Shown: positions 1 through 8,527 of the stretch, piece after piece
How the letters are laid out: each line of letters opens with the position of its first letter
Numbering within the stretch: the stretch's first letter is position 1
NCBI GenBank assembly: GCA_964469525.1
Contig: CAYXYU010000003.1
Coordinates: 124,001-188,000, forward strand
Length of the DNA stretch: 64,000 nt
Direction of reading: 5' to 3'
Source of the DNA: JABDCD01 sp964469525
Lineage (GTDB): Bacteria; Pseudomonadota; Alphaproteobacteria; Rickettsiales; SXRF01
Translations under genes and position numbers: made by a program
Notes under the pieces: generated by a model
Told to the model about the DNA's origin: nothing
Databases searched by the model: none
Seen by the model: only the letters and a program-made list of their open reading frames with translations

Positions 1-629
1 TCTGCCTGGGCTACAAGGGCTACGTCATCAAGGAATATTTTGCCAACTACCTGCTTCATCAATCGAGCGTCACCTATTTCGATCTCAGCCGCGATCATGT
101 CGAGGTTCATCAGAAGGAAATCGAGCCCTGGCGCATTACGCTGTTCGATACCGGGCATGACACGCTGACCGGTGGGCGGCTCAAGCGCGTGCGCTATCTG
201 CTCGGCAACGATGAAACCTTCTGCTGCACCTATGGTGATGGGGTAAGCGACGTGCGCATCGACGAGTTGCTCGCCTTCCATCAGAAACACGGAAAGCTGG
301 CAACGGTAACGGCCATCCAGCCGCCCGGTCGCTTCGGATCGCTTCACTTGGAAAAGGACCGTGTGTGCGGTTTCAAGGAAAAACCGGCCGGCGACGGTGG
401 TTGGGTGAATGGCGGGTTCTTTGTCTTCCACACCAGCGTCATCGACCGCTACATCGAAGGGGACGACACGTCGCTGGAAACCACTCCTCTTGAAGCCATG
501 GCGCGGGAGGGACAACTTAAAGCCTGGCAGCATCATGGCTTCTGGCAGGCGATGGACACGTTGCGCGACAAGAATCATCTCGAGGAATTATGGCATGCGG
601 GCGCGGCCCCATGGAAGCTGTGGAGGTAA
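1..629 (+). CDS. rfbF: Glucose-1-phosphate cytidylyltransferase, 5' truncated by window edge
   Basis: Makes CDP-glucose from CTP and glucose 1-phosphate, the entry step to CDP-6-deoxyhexoses. The frame is already open at base 3, so the N-terminal nucleotide-binding segment (roughly 50 of about 257 residues) lies outside the window and 208 residues remain. Family landmarks are LGYKGYVIKEYF at the left edge, TGHDTLTGGRLKR around fragment residues 47-60, CTYGDGVSDV after it and WQAMDTLRDK near the end. The next gene (rfbG) begins three bases after the stop, with its ribosome-binding site GGAGG inside the last rfbF codons, so the two are translated as one operon. Confidence 0.93.
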   Translation, partial: CLGYKGYVIKEYFANYLLHQSSVTYFDLSRDHVEVHQKEIEPWRITLFDTGHDTLTGGRLKRVRYLLGNDETFCCTYGDGVSDVRIDELLAFHQKHGKLATVTAIQPPGRFGSLHLEKDRVCGFKEKPAGDGGWVNGGFFVFHTSVIDRYIEGDDTSLETTPLEAMAREGQLKAWQHHGFWQAMDTLRDKNHLEELWHAGAAPWKLWR

Positions 630-632
630 AGC

Positions 633-1685
633 ATGTTCGGCGAATGCTATGATGGGCGCTCGGTACTGGTTACCGGCCATACCGGCTTCAAGGGCAGCTG
701 GCTGGCGCTGTGGCTTACCAAACTCGGCGCCAAAGTGACCGGTATCGCGCTGCCGCCGGAGGCCGCGCCGAATCACTGGGACCTGCTGAAGCTCAAAATG
801 CAAGATCATCGGCTCGACATCCGTGACGGCGACAAACTGAAGAAGGTGGTAACCAAGGCGAAGCCAGAGATTGTCTTTCACCTGGCGGCGCAGCCGCTGG
901 TGCGGCGCTCCTACCGCGAGCCTCTGCTGACCTGGTCGACGAATGTCATGGGTACGGTGAACCTGCTCGAGGCCTGCCGCGATGTGCCGTCCTTGCGCGC
1001 CATCATCGTCGTTACTACCGACAAATGCTACGCCAATCGCGAATCCCCGCTCGGCTATCTTGAGACCGACCGGCTGGGCGGGTACGACCCCTACAGCGCT
1101 TCCAAGGCCTGCACCGAACTGGTAGTGGCAAGCTACCGCAGTTCATTTTTCAGTTCCGATGATGCGCCGCTGCTGGCCACAGCACGCGCCGGCAATGTAT
1201 TCGGTGGCGGGGACTGGTCAGAAGACCGCCTGCTGCCTGATCTGCTACGGGCGCTGGGCAAAGGCCAGTCGCTCATCGTCCGTTCGCCCGATGCGGTGCG
1301 CCCGTGGCAGCATGTGCTCGACCCGCTCGCCGGCTATCTCCGCCTCGGCCAGGAACTGCTCGCCGGCAATCGCGATGCCGCCGATGCGTGGAATTTCGGT
1401 CCCGACGAGGAGAGTACGCACAGTGTAAGCGAAGTGCTTGAGGAACTGCGCCAGCATTGGCCTGAACTGAACTGGCATACTGCGACCGAACCGCAGCCAC
1501 ATGAAACCATGATGCTTAAGCTCGACAGCAACAAGGCGCGCAGCCTGCTTGGCTGGAAACCGGCGCTGCCGCTGACGAAGCAGCTTGCCATGACCGCCGA
1601 ATGGTACCGCACCTTTACCGAAACCGGTAAGGCAATCAGCGCTGAGCAGCTCAAAAATTACATGGCCGCGGTAGACGCCGCGTGA
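633..1685 (+). CDS. rfbG: CDP-glucose 4,6-dehydratase
   Basis: Short-chain dehydrogenase/reductase that converts CDP-glucose to CDP-4-keto-6-deoxyglucose using bound NAD. Seen: the Rossmann motif G15-x2-G18-x2-G21 (VTGHTGFKGSW), the catalytic YxxxK pair Y154/K158 in YSASK, and VTTDKCY before it, all typical of RfbG. Length 350 is normal. The start is ATG with GGAGG six bases upstream. Its stop overlaps the GTG start of the next methyltransferase by four bases. With rfbF it supplies the keto-sugar that the downstream C-methyltransferase and epimerase would modify. No rfbH-type dehydratase for the 3-deoxy branch is present in the window. Confidence 0.94.
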   Translation: MFGECYDGRSVLVTGHTGFKGSWLALWLTKLGAKVTGIALPPEAAPNHWDLLKLKMQDHRLDIRDGDKLKKVVTKAKPEIVFHLAAQPLVRRSYREPLLTWSTNVMGTVNLLEACRDVPSLRAIIVVTTDKCYANRESPLGYLETDRLGGYDPYSASKACTELVVASYRSSFFSSDDAPLLATARAGNVFGGGDWSEDRLLPDLLRALGKGQSLIVRSPDAVRPWQHVLDPLAGYLRLGQELLAGNRDAADAWNFGPDEESTHSVSEVLEELRQHWPELNWHTATEPQPHETMMLKLDSNKARSLLGWKPALPLTKQLAMTAEWYRTFTETGKAISAEQLKNYMAAVDAA

Positions 1686-2887
1686 ACTGCCGTCACTGCC
1701 GCGCCTCCCTTTCGCACGTATTCCTCGACCTGGGTGAAGCGCCGCCATCAAATGCTTATCTGTCCCGCTCCGATGCGGTGGAACAGCGTTTCCCCTTAAA
1801 GCTGTTCGTATGCGACCGCTGTTGGCTGGTGCAGACCCAGGATTACGCGCACCCGGAGGCGCTTTTTGCCAAAGACTATGCCTATTTTTCTTCCGTATCG
1901 AAAAGCTGGCTGGCCCATGCTGAGACGTATGCACAGATGATCGTTGCGCGGCTGGAATTGAATACAAGCCATTTCGTTATCGAAATCGCCGCCAATGACG
2001 GCTATCTGCTGAAGCATTTTGTCGCAGCAGGCATCCCCTGTCTGGGCATTGAGCCTACCGAAAGCACAGCGACGGCGGCGGAAGCGCTCGGCATTGCCAT
2101 CCGGCGCGCTTTTTTCACCGAGACACTGGCGCAGACACTGCCAAAAGCCGATCTCATCATTGGCAATAACGTCTATGCGCACGTGCCGGACATCAACGAC
2201 TTTACCCGGGGAATGAAAGCGGCGCTGAAACCCGGCGGCACCATTACACTCGAATTTCCGCATTTGCTGCGGCTGATCGGGCAGGTGCAGTTCGACACGG
2301 TGTATCACGAGCATTTTTCCTATCTGTCGCTTTACACCGTGCAGCGCATCTTCAAGGCAACGGGCCTGAGGATATTCGACGTGGAGGAATTGCCGACGCA
2401 TGGCGGGAGCTTGCGTATCTATGGCTGCCATGCCGATGACGCGCGCGCGCCTGTGCCCGCCGTGGCAAAGCTGCTGGCGGACGAAAAGCGGTTCGGGCTG
2501 CAGTCGCTTGTCATTTATCAATCGTTTCAGGCGAAGGCCGATCAAGTGCGGGGCAGGTTGCTACATTTTCTACAGGAGCAGAAACGTGCAGGAAAGACCG
2601 TTGTCGCCTACGGCGCGGCTGCCAAGGGCAATACGCTGCTCAATTATGCGGGGGTAACGCCGGCATTGCTGCCTTACGTCTGTGATGCGGCGCCCTCGAA
2701 GCAGGGCAAGTATCTTCCGGGCTCGCGCATTCCCATCCTGCCGCCGGAGACACTGAAAGAGCGCCGGCCCGACATCGTGCTGATTTTGCCGTGGAATCTT
2801 CAGGATGAAATCCGCGCGCAGCTGAGTTATATACGCGAATGGGGCGGGCGCTTCGCCGTTGCCGTGCCGCAGATGGAGATAATGTAA
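1682..2887 (+). CDS. SAM-dependent sugar C-methyltransferase
   Basis: Class I SAM methyltransferase of the NDP-4-keto-sugar C-methyltransferase type. Three parts are visible: an N-terminal zinc-ribbon with two CxxC-like pairs (CRHC at residues 3-6 and CDRC near 43), the SAM fold with IEIAANDGYLL around residue 100 and the family signature GNNVYAHVPD around 160, and the C-terminal Methyltransf_14-type domain with YGAAAKGNTLLNY near 310. GTG start overlapping the rfbG stop by four bases. Directly following rfbF/rfbG it probably adds a methyl branch to the CDP-4-keto-6-deoxyhexose; the exact carbon (C3 is usual in the family) is inference. Confidence 0.87.
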   Translation: MNCRHCRASLSHVFLDLGEAPPSNAYLSRSDAVEQRFPLKLFVCDRCWLVQTQDYAHPEALFAKDYAYFSSVSKSWLAHAETYAQMIVARLELNTSHFVIEIAANDGYLLKHFVAAGIPCLGIEPTESTATAAEALGIAIRRAFFTETLAQTLPKADLIIGNNVYAHVPDINDFTRGMKAALKPGGTITLEFPHLLRLIGQVQFDTVYHEHFSYLSLYTVQRIFKATGLRIFDVEELPTHGGSLRIYGCHADDARAPVPAVAKLLADEKRFGLQSLVIYQSFQAKADQVRGRLLHFLQEQKRAGKTVVAYGAAAKGNTLLNYAGVTPALLPYVCDAAPSKQGKYLPGSRIPILPPETLKERRPDIVLILPWNLQDEIRAQLSYIREWGGRFAVAVPQMEIM

Positions 2888-3379
2888 ATGCCGATCATCG
2901 CCGATCCTACCGCGCGGATTTCCGCTCTCGCCGATATCGAGGATTCCGTGCGGGGGACGCGCATCGTCATCGGCAGGCATGCGGTCATCGACAGCTTTGT
3001 AAAAATCAAGCCGGCCGGCGGCCAGGGCAGTGTCACCATCGGCGACCACAGCGTTATCAACGCCGGCTGCGTGCTCTATACCGGTCACGGCATCACCATC
3101 GGCAGCGGCGTTGCGATCGCCGCCAACTGCGTATTCGCGCCGACCAACCACGAATTCCGCGAGCGCGATAAACCTATCCGCGAGCAGGGATTCAGGCCGG
3201 GCAAAGGCGGCATCGTGATCGAGGACGACGTATGGATCGGCGCCGGTTGCGTACTGCTTGACGGCGCGGTAGTACGCCGCGGCGCGGTGATCGGGGCGAT
3301 GTCGCTGGTGCGCGGCGAAGTGGAAGCCTATAGCATCCAGGGAGGCAATCCGTTGCGCTCATTGGGGGTGCGTACGTGA
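2888..3379 (+). CDS. Hexapeptide-repeat acyltransferase
   Basis: Left-handed beta-helix acyltransferase of 163 residues. Repeated [IV]-G-x4 hexapeptides run through the protein (VIGRHAVI, TIGDHSVI, TIGSGVAI, VIEDDVWIGAGCVL, VVRRGAVIGAMSLV), and an NHEF segment near residue 84 supplies the histidine usual in the acetyl-CoA active site. The gene abuts the methyltransferase stop with no gap and its own stop overlaps the next GTG start by four bases, so it belongs to the surface-sugar operon. The likely job is O- or N-acylation of the nucleotide sugar or glycan; the acceptor cannot be read from sequence. Confidence 0.85.
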   Translation: MPIIADPTARISALADIEDSVRGTRIVIGRHAVIDSFVKIKPAGGQGSVTIGDHSVINAGCVLYTGHGITIGSGVAIAANCVFAPTNHEFRERDKPIREQGFRPGKGGIVIEDDVWIGAGCVLLDGAVVRRGAVIGAMSLVRGEVEAYSIQGGNPLRSLGVRT

Positions 3380-4197
3380 GTACGCTGCAATATACGGTGC
3401 TCGGCGCCGGCGGTTTTATCGGCAGCCGTCTGGTAAGCGAGTTGCGCGCACGCGGGAATGAATGCCATGCGCCTTCGCGCGATGAAAACATCTACGGGTG
3501 CGAGCTGGGCCACGTGTTGTACTGCATCGGACTCACCGCCGATTACGCCGCGCGTCCGCTGGAGACGGTCGAAGCGCATGTCTCGCTGCTGAGCCAGTTG
3601 CTGGCGAAAGGCCGTTTCGCGCATCTGACCTACCTGTCTTCGACGCGGCTCTATGACGGGCTGAAACAGGAAGTCGCCACGGAGGAAGATGATCTTGCGT
3701 TGAATCCTTCCAATCCGCGCCATATTTATGACCTGTCCAAGGCGATGGGCGAAAGCCTGTGCCTGCAGGCGGCACCCGGCCGTGCCTGCGTGGCGCGCCT
3801 GTCCTGCGTTTATGACGCGGGTGAGGGTGCGCCGGGATTCCTTTCGGGGGTGCTGCAGCGCATGCGACGCGAACGGCGCTTTACGCTCGATGCCGGTTCG
3901 GGATCGGTGCGCGATTATATTTCGCTCGATGATGCGGCGCACGCGCTAGTCACCTTGTCCGAAAAATCCTGCAGCGGCATTTTCAATGTCGCCAGCGGCG
4001 AAAACCTGTCCAATCAGGACATTGCCGGCATGGTGAATGCCGAAGGGTACCAGGTGGGGCTTTCCCGCGATTCGGAACGCGAAACCCCGCCGCGCTGCGA
4101 TATCAGCAGAATAAACAGGCTCGGCCTTGCACCGGTGGGCCTGTCAACCTATCTCGCCGGTTTTATGAAAGGCCAGGGAAAACATGCAGCTGGTTAG
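3376..4197 (+). CDS. NAD-dependent epimerase/dehydratase
   Basis: Extended short-chain dehydrogenase of 273 residues. The NAD-binding G10-x2-G13-x2-G16 lies at the very N-terminus (VLGAGGFIGS), a conserved TYLSSTRLYDG strand follows around residue 90, and the catalytic pair is Y118/K122 in YDLSKAMGE. GTG start overlaps the upstream acyltransferase by four bases; the 3' end overlaps the next gene by 14 bases. In this operon it most likely reduces or epimerises the C-methylated CDP-4-keto sugar, which would finish the nucleotide sugar. It is shorter than typical 300-330-residue epimerases, with a compact substrate-binding region. Confidence 0.87.
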   Translation: MSTLQYTVLGAGGFIGSRLVSELRARGNECHAPSRDENIYGCELGHVLYCIGLTADYAARPLETVEAHVSLLSQLLAKGRFAHLTYLSSTRLYDGLKQEVATEEDDLALNPSNPRHIYDLSKAMGESLCLQAAPGRACVARLSCVYDAGEGAPGFLSGVLQRMRRERRFTLDAGSGSVRDYISLDDAAHALVTLSEKSCSGIFNVASGENLSNQDIAGMVNAEGYQVGLSRDSERETPPRCDISRINRLGLAPVGLSTYLAGFMKGQGKHAAG

Positions 4198-4831
4198 CCT
4201 TACTCCCTCCGGGCTTATTGACTATACGGTGGCGCAGCTGGCGCATTTTTTCCCCGATAAGCGAGACGGGACGCGGCGTATCGAGGCCAACCTCAATGAA
4301 GCATTGGGACGGCTGCAACGTTGCATCAATGCGGTCAGGTGCTGGCCGCAGGATCGTTTCAGCCACCTGCATTCGACGCAATATTGCATTTACCTGTACT
4401 TTCTTGCCAACACCATCTGGCGCAACCACGGCGACGAAGAAATCTGCACCAAGCTGTTCCTGCTCAACAAGGCGCTCAATGCCATCGACTGTTTTTACGA
4501 GATCGAGATGCCGGATATTTTTTTCATCGGCCATTCGCCCGGTATTGTGCTGGCCAAAGCGACCTACGGCAATTACCTTGTGTTGTATCAGAACTCGACG
4601 GTCGGCAAGAACCACGGCGAGGCGCCGGTGATCGAGGAGGGCGTGGTCATGTACCCCAATACGGCGATTATCGGCAAATGCCGCGTGCGCGAGCGCACCA
4701 TCCTGTCGCAGGGAGTAGGAATCATCGGGCAGGATACGCCGGGCCATACGGCGGTATTCCGCGGTACCGGCAAGGCGCTGGTGTTCAAGCCGATCCGGCA
4801 GGACGTCATCAGGGATATTTTCCGCGTATGA
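4184..4831 (+). CDS. Serine-acetyltransferase-like acyltransferase
   Basis: Protein of 215 residues with an all-helical N-terminal half (residues 1-110) and a C-terminal hexapeptide region (GIVLAKATYGNYLVLYQNSTVG, VIEEGVVMYPNTAIIGKCRV), the domain order of CysE/SAT-type acetyltransferases. The catalytic His region NHGEAPVI is visible around residue 144. The usual SAT cysteine-feedback tail is missing, and the setting in a glycan operon points to acylation of a sugar rather than cysteine synthesis. The start overlaps the epimerase and the end overlaps the glycosyltransferase ATG (ATGA). Confidence 0.75.
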   Translation: MQLVSLTPSGLIDYTVAQLAHFFPDKRDGTRRIEANLNEALGRLQRCINAVRCWPQDRFSHLHSTQYCIYLYFLANTIWRNHGDEEICTKLFLLNKALNAIDCFYEIEMPDIFFIGHSPGIVLAKATYGNYLVLYQNSTVGKNHGEAPVIEEGVVMYPNTAIIGKCRVRERTILSQGVGIIGQDTPGHTAVFRGTGKALVFKPIRQDVIRDIFRV

Positions 4832-6054
4832 CCGATCCCGTCGTCAGCATCTGCGTTCCGACCTATAACCGCGCGCGTTACCTGCGCTGTATGCTTGAAC
4901 ATTGCACGAAAAATATCGGCGGCCTGGCACATCCGTATGAGATGCTGATTGCCGACAACGCTTCGGCCGACGATACGGAAGCGGTGGTGGCGGAGTTCAA
5001 GGGCAGGCTCAATATCACCTATTTCAAGCGCGAACAGAATTACGGCGCTTACGACAACCAGCACTTCCTGAAAAAGCATGCGCGTGGTGTCGTACAGCTC
5101 TACCTTGCTGACGATGACACGCTGATTTTCCCCCAGCTCAGCGCCGTGGTTGACACGATGCTGGCCGACCCTGCCATCGGCGTGGTGTTCGCGCCGTGGA
5201 AACTCTATGACCGCGTGGCAGACAAACAGCTCGGCACGTTTTATTCTCTCGAAGCAGACTGCGCCATACCGCAGGGCGATTACGGGCAGTTGCTGGCGCT
5301 GATTTTGCAGCGCCATATCTTTCCCGAAATTTATGTCATCCGCAGCGATCTGGCGCGCGCCGCCGCGGCCTTCACCCATCCGCTGGCTTACTGGGCGTTC
5401 GTGCAGGCGGCCGAATATCTGTCGTTCAGCAAGATCATGTTCCGCAAGGAACCGTATTATACCACCATCACCAACTATTTCCCCGGTGAGGGCGACCGCG
5501 GGCAGTTCGGCCATGCGGAAGTGCAGGACCACTGGGACCGTTATCGCGGCGGGCTGGAATATATCCTCGCGCGCATTCCGCCGGCGCAGCTCACCAACCA
5601 GCAGAAGGCCTCCGCGCTGATGCAGATCCAGCGCTTCATCGCCATCCGGCTGAATGTGGCATTGAAGCTACGCATCCAGGGGAAGCGCGATCCTATCGAC
5701 ACCTACTACCTCGCCTGCCGCCTGAAGGCGATGGGCTTCCCCGAACTGATTCCGGCGCCGTTCGGGGCGATTTGCGGCGCGGCAATTGTGCGGTATATCC
5801 TGACCGGCCATGTCTCCTCGGATCGTTTCGAGAAAATCCTCTGCGTCGGGGATATCGATGCCGGTCTACGAAAAATGCTGTCCGACGCAGGAAATCTCCC
5901 GGTTGAGGACGTTGCAGGCTTCGATCCCGCTATGCATCGCAATGCGCTGGTGCTGGTTCCCGGCAGCGCGCGCACCGGCTTTGATCATGTGATGCTGGCC
6001 GACCACCAGCTGCGCGTGCTCGGGCTGGAGGACCTGCTGCGGAAATTCGGTTAA
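4828..6054 (+). CDS. Family 2 glycosyltransferase
   Basis: GT-A fold glycosyltransferase of 408 residues. Start chosen at the ATG that overlaps the previous stop (ATGA); the frame stays open far upstream but that part is the shadow of the acyltransferase gene. Seen: VSICVPTYNRARYL (residues 5-18), LIADNASADDTEAV near 40-53 and the metal-binding D95-D96-D97 in LYLADDDTL. The last 130 residues are not a typical GT-2 tail and end in a small alpha/beta unit (VGDIDAGLRKML, LVLVPGSARTG). Probably transfers the finished CDP-sugar or a neighbouring residue in the polysaccharide. It ends convergently with the antiporter gene, overlapping by three bases. Confidence 0.85.
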   Translation: MTDPVVSICVPTYNRARYLRCMLEHCTKNIGGLAHPYEMLIADNASADDTEAVVAEFKGRLNITYFKREQNYGAYDNQHFLKKHARGVVQLYLADDDTLIFPQLSAVVDTMLADPAIGVVFAPWKLYDRVADKQLGTFYSLEADCAIPQGDYGQLLALILQRHIFPEIYVIRSDLARAAAAFTHPLAYWAFVQAAEYLSFSKIMFRKEPYYTTITNYFPGEGDRGQFGHAEVQDHWDRYRGGLEYILARIPPAQLTNQQKASALMQIQRFIAIRLNVALKLRIQGKRDPIDTYYLACRLKAMGFPELIPAPFGAICGAAIVRYILTGHVSSDRFEKILCVGDIDAGLRKMLSDAGNLPVEDVAGFDPAMHRNALVLVPGSARTGFDHVMLADHQLRVLGLEDLLRKFG

Positions 6055-7745
6055 GATTGACGTATCCCACCATCCTGCAGATGCTCGACCATGCGCCGCG
6101 CGACTTCCTCGGCGCCAAGGACGGCGAGGCTGACATGCTGGCCGGCGAAATACCGGATCTCCTCGTCGTTCCTCGCCCGCACCAGCACCTGGATATCGGG
6201 CTTCAACGTCCGCGCCGCCTCGGCGATGCGGCGGGCTTCGAACGGGTTGGGGATGGCGATGATAATGGCGCGAGCCTGATCGATGGCGGCCTCCTGCAGC
6301 ACTTCGAGATGCGACGCATCTCCGGCTACCGCGCGGATGCCTTTCTCTCGCATAGCCTCCACCCGTTCCCTGTTTAGGTCGATCATTGCCAGGTTGAACC
6401 GTGCCGCTTCGACGTGTCGCCGGATATGCCGGCCGAGGCGTCCATAGCCGACCAGAATAACATGCCCATGGAGCGCGCGTTTCTGCTCGACGCTCAGGTT
6501 GGACAGCGCATCGCCCGGGACGTTCAGCCAGCGCGCCAGCCGGGGGTAATTTTGGGGCGGTCCGGTCACGGCGCGCACCGCGTGGAACATCAGCGGATTC
6601 AGCGTGATTGAGATAAGCGCTCCCGCAAGGAGCAGGTTATTGTTGCTTTCCGACAGTAGACCGTACTGCATGCCGAGCACGCCGAGGACGAAGGAGAACT
6701 CGCCGATCTGCGCCAGGCTCGCCGATACCAGCAGTGCCGTGTGCACCGGGTACCGGCACATTCGCACAATGAAAAAAGCCGCGATCGACTTACCCACCAT
6801 GATGATCATGACGACGAGAAACACCGGCCACGGCTGCTCGATCAGCACCACCGGATTGAACAGCATGCCCACCGAGATGAAGAACAGAACGGCGAACGCA
6901 TCCTGAAAGGGCAGCGCCTTGTCGATCACTTCGCTCGCCAGGTCGGATTCCTTGATCATCATGCCGGCGAAGAAAGCGCCGAGCGCGAAGGAAATGCCGA
7001 ACAGGTGTGCCGCGGCGAACGCGACGCCCACCGCCACCACGAACACCGCCAGCGTGAACAGCTCTCGCGAGCGGGTGCGGGCGACGGCGTTAAGCAGCCA
7101 AGGTAATGCCCGCTTGCCTGCCACCAGCATGAAAACGACGAAGGCACATATCTTGCCCAGCGCGAGCAGAAGCGGTCCCAGCCAACCACCCGTCTGGGCC
7201 TCCGCCTCAGAGGAGAAACCAGGCGCCAGGGCCGGAATCATCACCAGCGCCAGCACGATCACCAGGTCCTCGACGATCAGCCAGCCTACCGCGATGTGCC
7301 CGTTGATCGAATGCAGTGCATTGTGCTCCTCGAGCGCGCGCAGCAGTACCACGGTGCTTGCCACCGACAGGGCCAGTCCGAACAGCAGCCCGCTTTCCAT
7401 CGGCCAGCCCCAGTGCTGGGTGATAACGGTGCCCAGCGCCGTCGCCACGACGATCTGCACAATGGCGCCGGGGAGAGCTATAGATTTGACGTTCAGCAGA
7501 TCCTGCAGTGAGAAATGCAGACCGACCCCGAACATCAGCAGCACGATGCCGATCTCCGACAGATCGCGGGCGATCTCCGTATTGGCGGTGAATCCCGGCG
7601 TGAACGGGCCGATCAGCAGGCCGGCCAGCAGGTAACCGACAATGGGGGAGAGCCGCAGCTTCGACGCTACCATGCCGCCGATGAAGGCGCTGGTCAGGCC
7701 GATGACCAGTGTCGAGATCAAAGGACTGGCGTGGACTATTTCCAT
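6051..7745 (-). CDS. CPA2-family cation/proton antiporter with RCK domain (YbaL/KefB type)
   Basis: Inner-membrane monovalent cation:proton antiporter of 564 residues. About 12 hydrophobic segments fill residues 1-385 (for example GIVLLMFGVGLHFSL), followed by a TrkA-N/RCK Rossmann domain with VILVGYGRLGRH near residue 415, which binds NAD(H) or nucleotides and gates transport. Start chosen at the ATG matching the start of the paralogue at 8528-10216 (both begin M-x-x-x-H-x-x-PLIST). An in-frame ATG 18 bases upstream (7763) is possible, but nothing like a ribosome-binding site precedes it. It lies just outside the tRNA-Ser unit that contains its paralogue. Confidence 0.9.
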   Translation of the reverse strand: MEIVHASPLISTLVIGLTSAFIGGMVASKLRLSPIVGYLLAGLLIGPFTPGFTANTEIARDLSEIGIVLLMFGVGLHFSLQDLLNVKSIALPGAIVQIVVATALGTVITQHWGWPMESGLLFGLALSVASTVVLLRALEEHNALHSINGHIAVGWLIVEDLVIVLALVMIPALAPGFSSEAEAQTGGWLGPLLLALGKICAFVVFMLVAGKRALPWLLNAVARTRSRELFTLAVFVVAVGVAFAAAHLFGISFALGAFFAGMMIKESDLASEVIDKALPFQDAFAVLFFISVGMLFNPVVLIEQPWPVFLVVMIIMVGKSIAAFFIVRMCRYPVHTALLVSASLAQIGEFSFVLGVLGMQYGLLSESNNNLLLAGALISITLNPLMFHAVRAVTGPPQNYPRLARWLNVPGDALSNLSVEQKRALHGHVILVGYGRLGRHIRRHVEAARFNLAMIDLNRERVEAMREKGIRAVAGDASHLEVLQEAAIDQARAIIIAIPNPFEARRIAEAARTLKPDIQVLVRARNDEEIRYFAGQHVSLAVLGAEEVARRMVEHLQDGGIRQS

Positions 7746-7814
7746 AGCTCCTGCGTGCGGCATGGGTGATTATTTGCAAAGTACTTTATACTACTTAAGC
7801 GTGCATTTCCATGC

Positions 7815-8252
7815 TTAGATATCCAGCATTTTATGCATTTTCAGGTGCGGGATGCCCTGCTCCTCGAACGCATCTCCTTTCGGGACATAGCCATGTCTGA
7901 GGTAGAAGGGAATGGCGGTTTCACGGGCATGACAGTAGATTTCCGGGATGCCGCGCTCATGGGCCAGCTGTTCGCAAAAGGCAAGCATCGCCGAACCGAT
8001 ACCCTGCCCCTGCCGATCGGCGCGCACGGCGACGCGCTGCATCTTGCAGCGCTCCCCCTGAAGCACCAGCATGGCGCTGGCGACCAGCTCTTCCTTTACG
8101 TACCCGCCGATATGCCAATGCTCTTTCTCGGCCGCCAGTTCCTCCGGTGAGAAGCGCTTGCCCAGCGGCTTGCGCAGAATCGCTTCGCGCAGAGCCACCG
8201 CCTCCTTATAAGCGCCGCTGCCATGGGGAATGAGGATGAAATGGAGATTCAT
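7815..8252 (-). CDS. GNAT-family N-acetyltransferase
   Basis: Acetyl-CoA dependent acyltransferase of 145 residues. Motif A of the GNAT fold is clear: VAVRADRQGQGIGSAML, with R80-Q-G-Q-G-I-G86 forming the pyrophosphate-binding loop. A C-terminal FYLRHGYVPKG strand-helix, usual in small-molecule acetyltransferases (YjcF/ElaA-like), follows. The substrate is not predictable. It is the last gene before the left repeat of the tRNA-Ser unit, so it marks the original chromosomal neighbour on the 3' side of that tRNA. Confidence 0.85.
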   Translation of the reverse strand: MNLHFILIPHGSGAYKEAVALREAILRKPLGKRFSPEELAAEKEHWHIGGYVKEELVASAMLVLQGERCKMQRVAVRADRQGQGIGSAMLAFCEQLAHERGIPEIYCHARETAIPFYLRHGYVPKGDAFEEQGIPHLKMHKMLDI

Positions 8253-8276
8253 GAACTTACTCGCTTATCTTCGCCA

Positions 8277-8306
8277 TTAAAAAGCCTCCTTTTCAGGAAG
8301 CTTTTA
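8277..8306 (-). terminator. Duplicated tRNA-Ser terminator hairpin
   Basis: Read on the minus strand, a 10-bp stem AAAAGCTTCC/GGAGGCTTTT with a six-base loop follows the CCA of the tRNA fragment. It is the duplicate of the one at 17851-17880. It also sits downstream of the six-gene operon and may stop that transcript. Confidence 0.6.
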
Positions 8307-8307
8307 G

Positions 8308-8366
8308 TGGCAGAGGGGAGAGGATTCGAACCTCCGGTACCCTTACGGGCACAACGGTTTTCGAGA
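8308..8366 (-). pseudogene. tRNA-Ser 3' fragment
   Basis: 59 bases equal to the 3' half of the tRNA-Ser(CGA) gene at 17882-17971: CCA end, acceptor 3' strand, T-arm with GGTTCGAATCC, variable arm and part of the anticodon arm. The 5' half is missing and replaced by unrelated sequence. It cannot fold into a tRNA and is best read as the displaced att copy. Confidence 0.85.
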
Positions 8367-8527
8367 AGTCCCCAGTACGAAAACGGACGATAATGTAGGA
8401 TAGGGGTTGTGACAAGAAGATAGTCGTTACAGCAGGTTAGTTATCGCGGTGTTTCGCTTGCTCCCATCGCCATTCCCGCTCTTTCACCGCGAAGTGTCCC
8501 AAATTTGTCCCATGACGGAGGCCACTA

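Larger units (their letters stand above)
8261..8366. repeat. Left att-like direct repeat (tRNA-Ser 3' half plus terminator)
   Basis: 106-bp repeat matching 17835-17940 with a single mismatch. It starts at TCGCTTATCTTCGCC, runs through the terminator hairpin and the tRNA 3' half, and stops at TTTTCGAGA; beyond 8366 the two copies diverge completely, as they do before 8261. The mismatch would turn the first acceptor pair of the tRNA into a G-U wobble, which suggests this is the displaced original end, free to drift. Confidence 0.85.
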
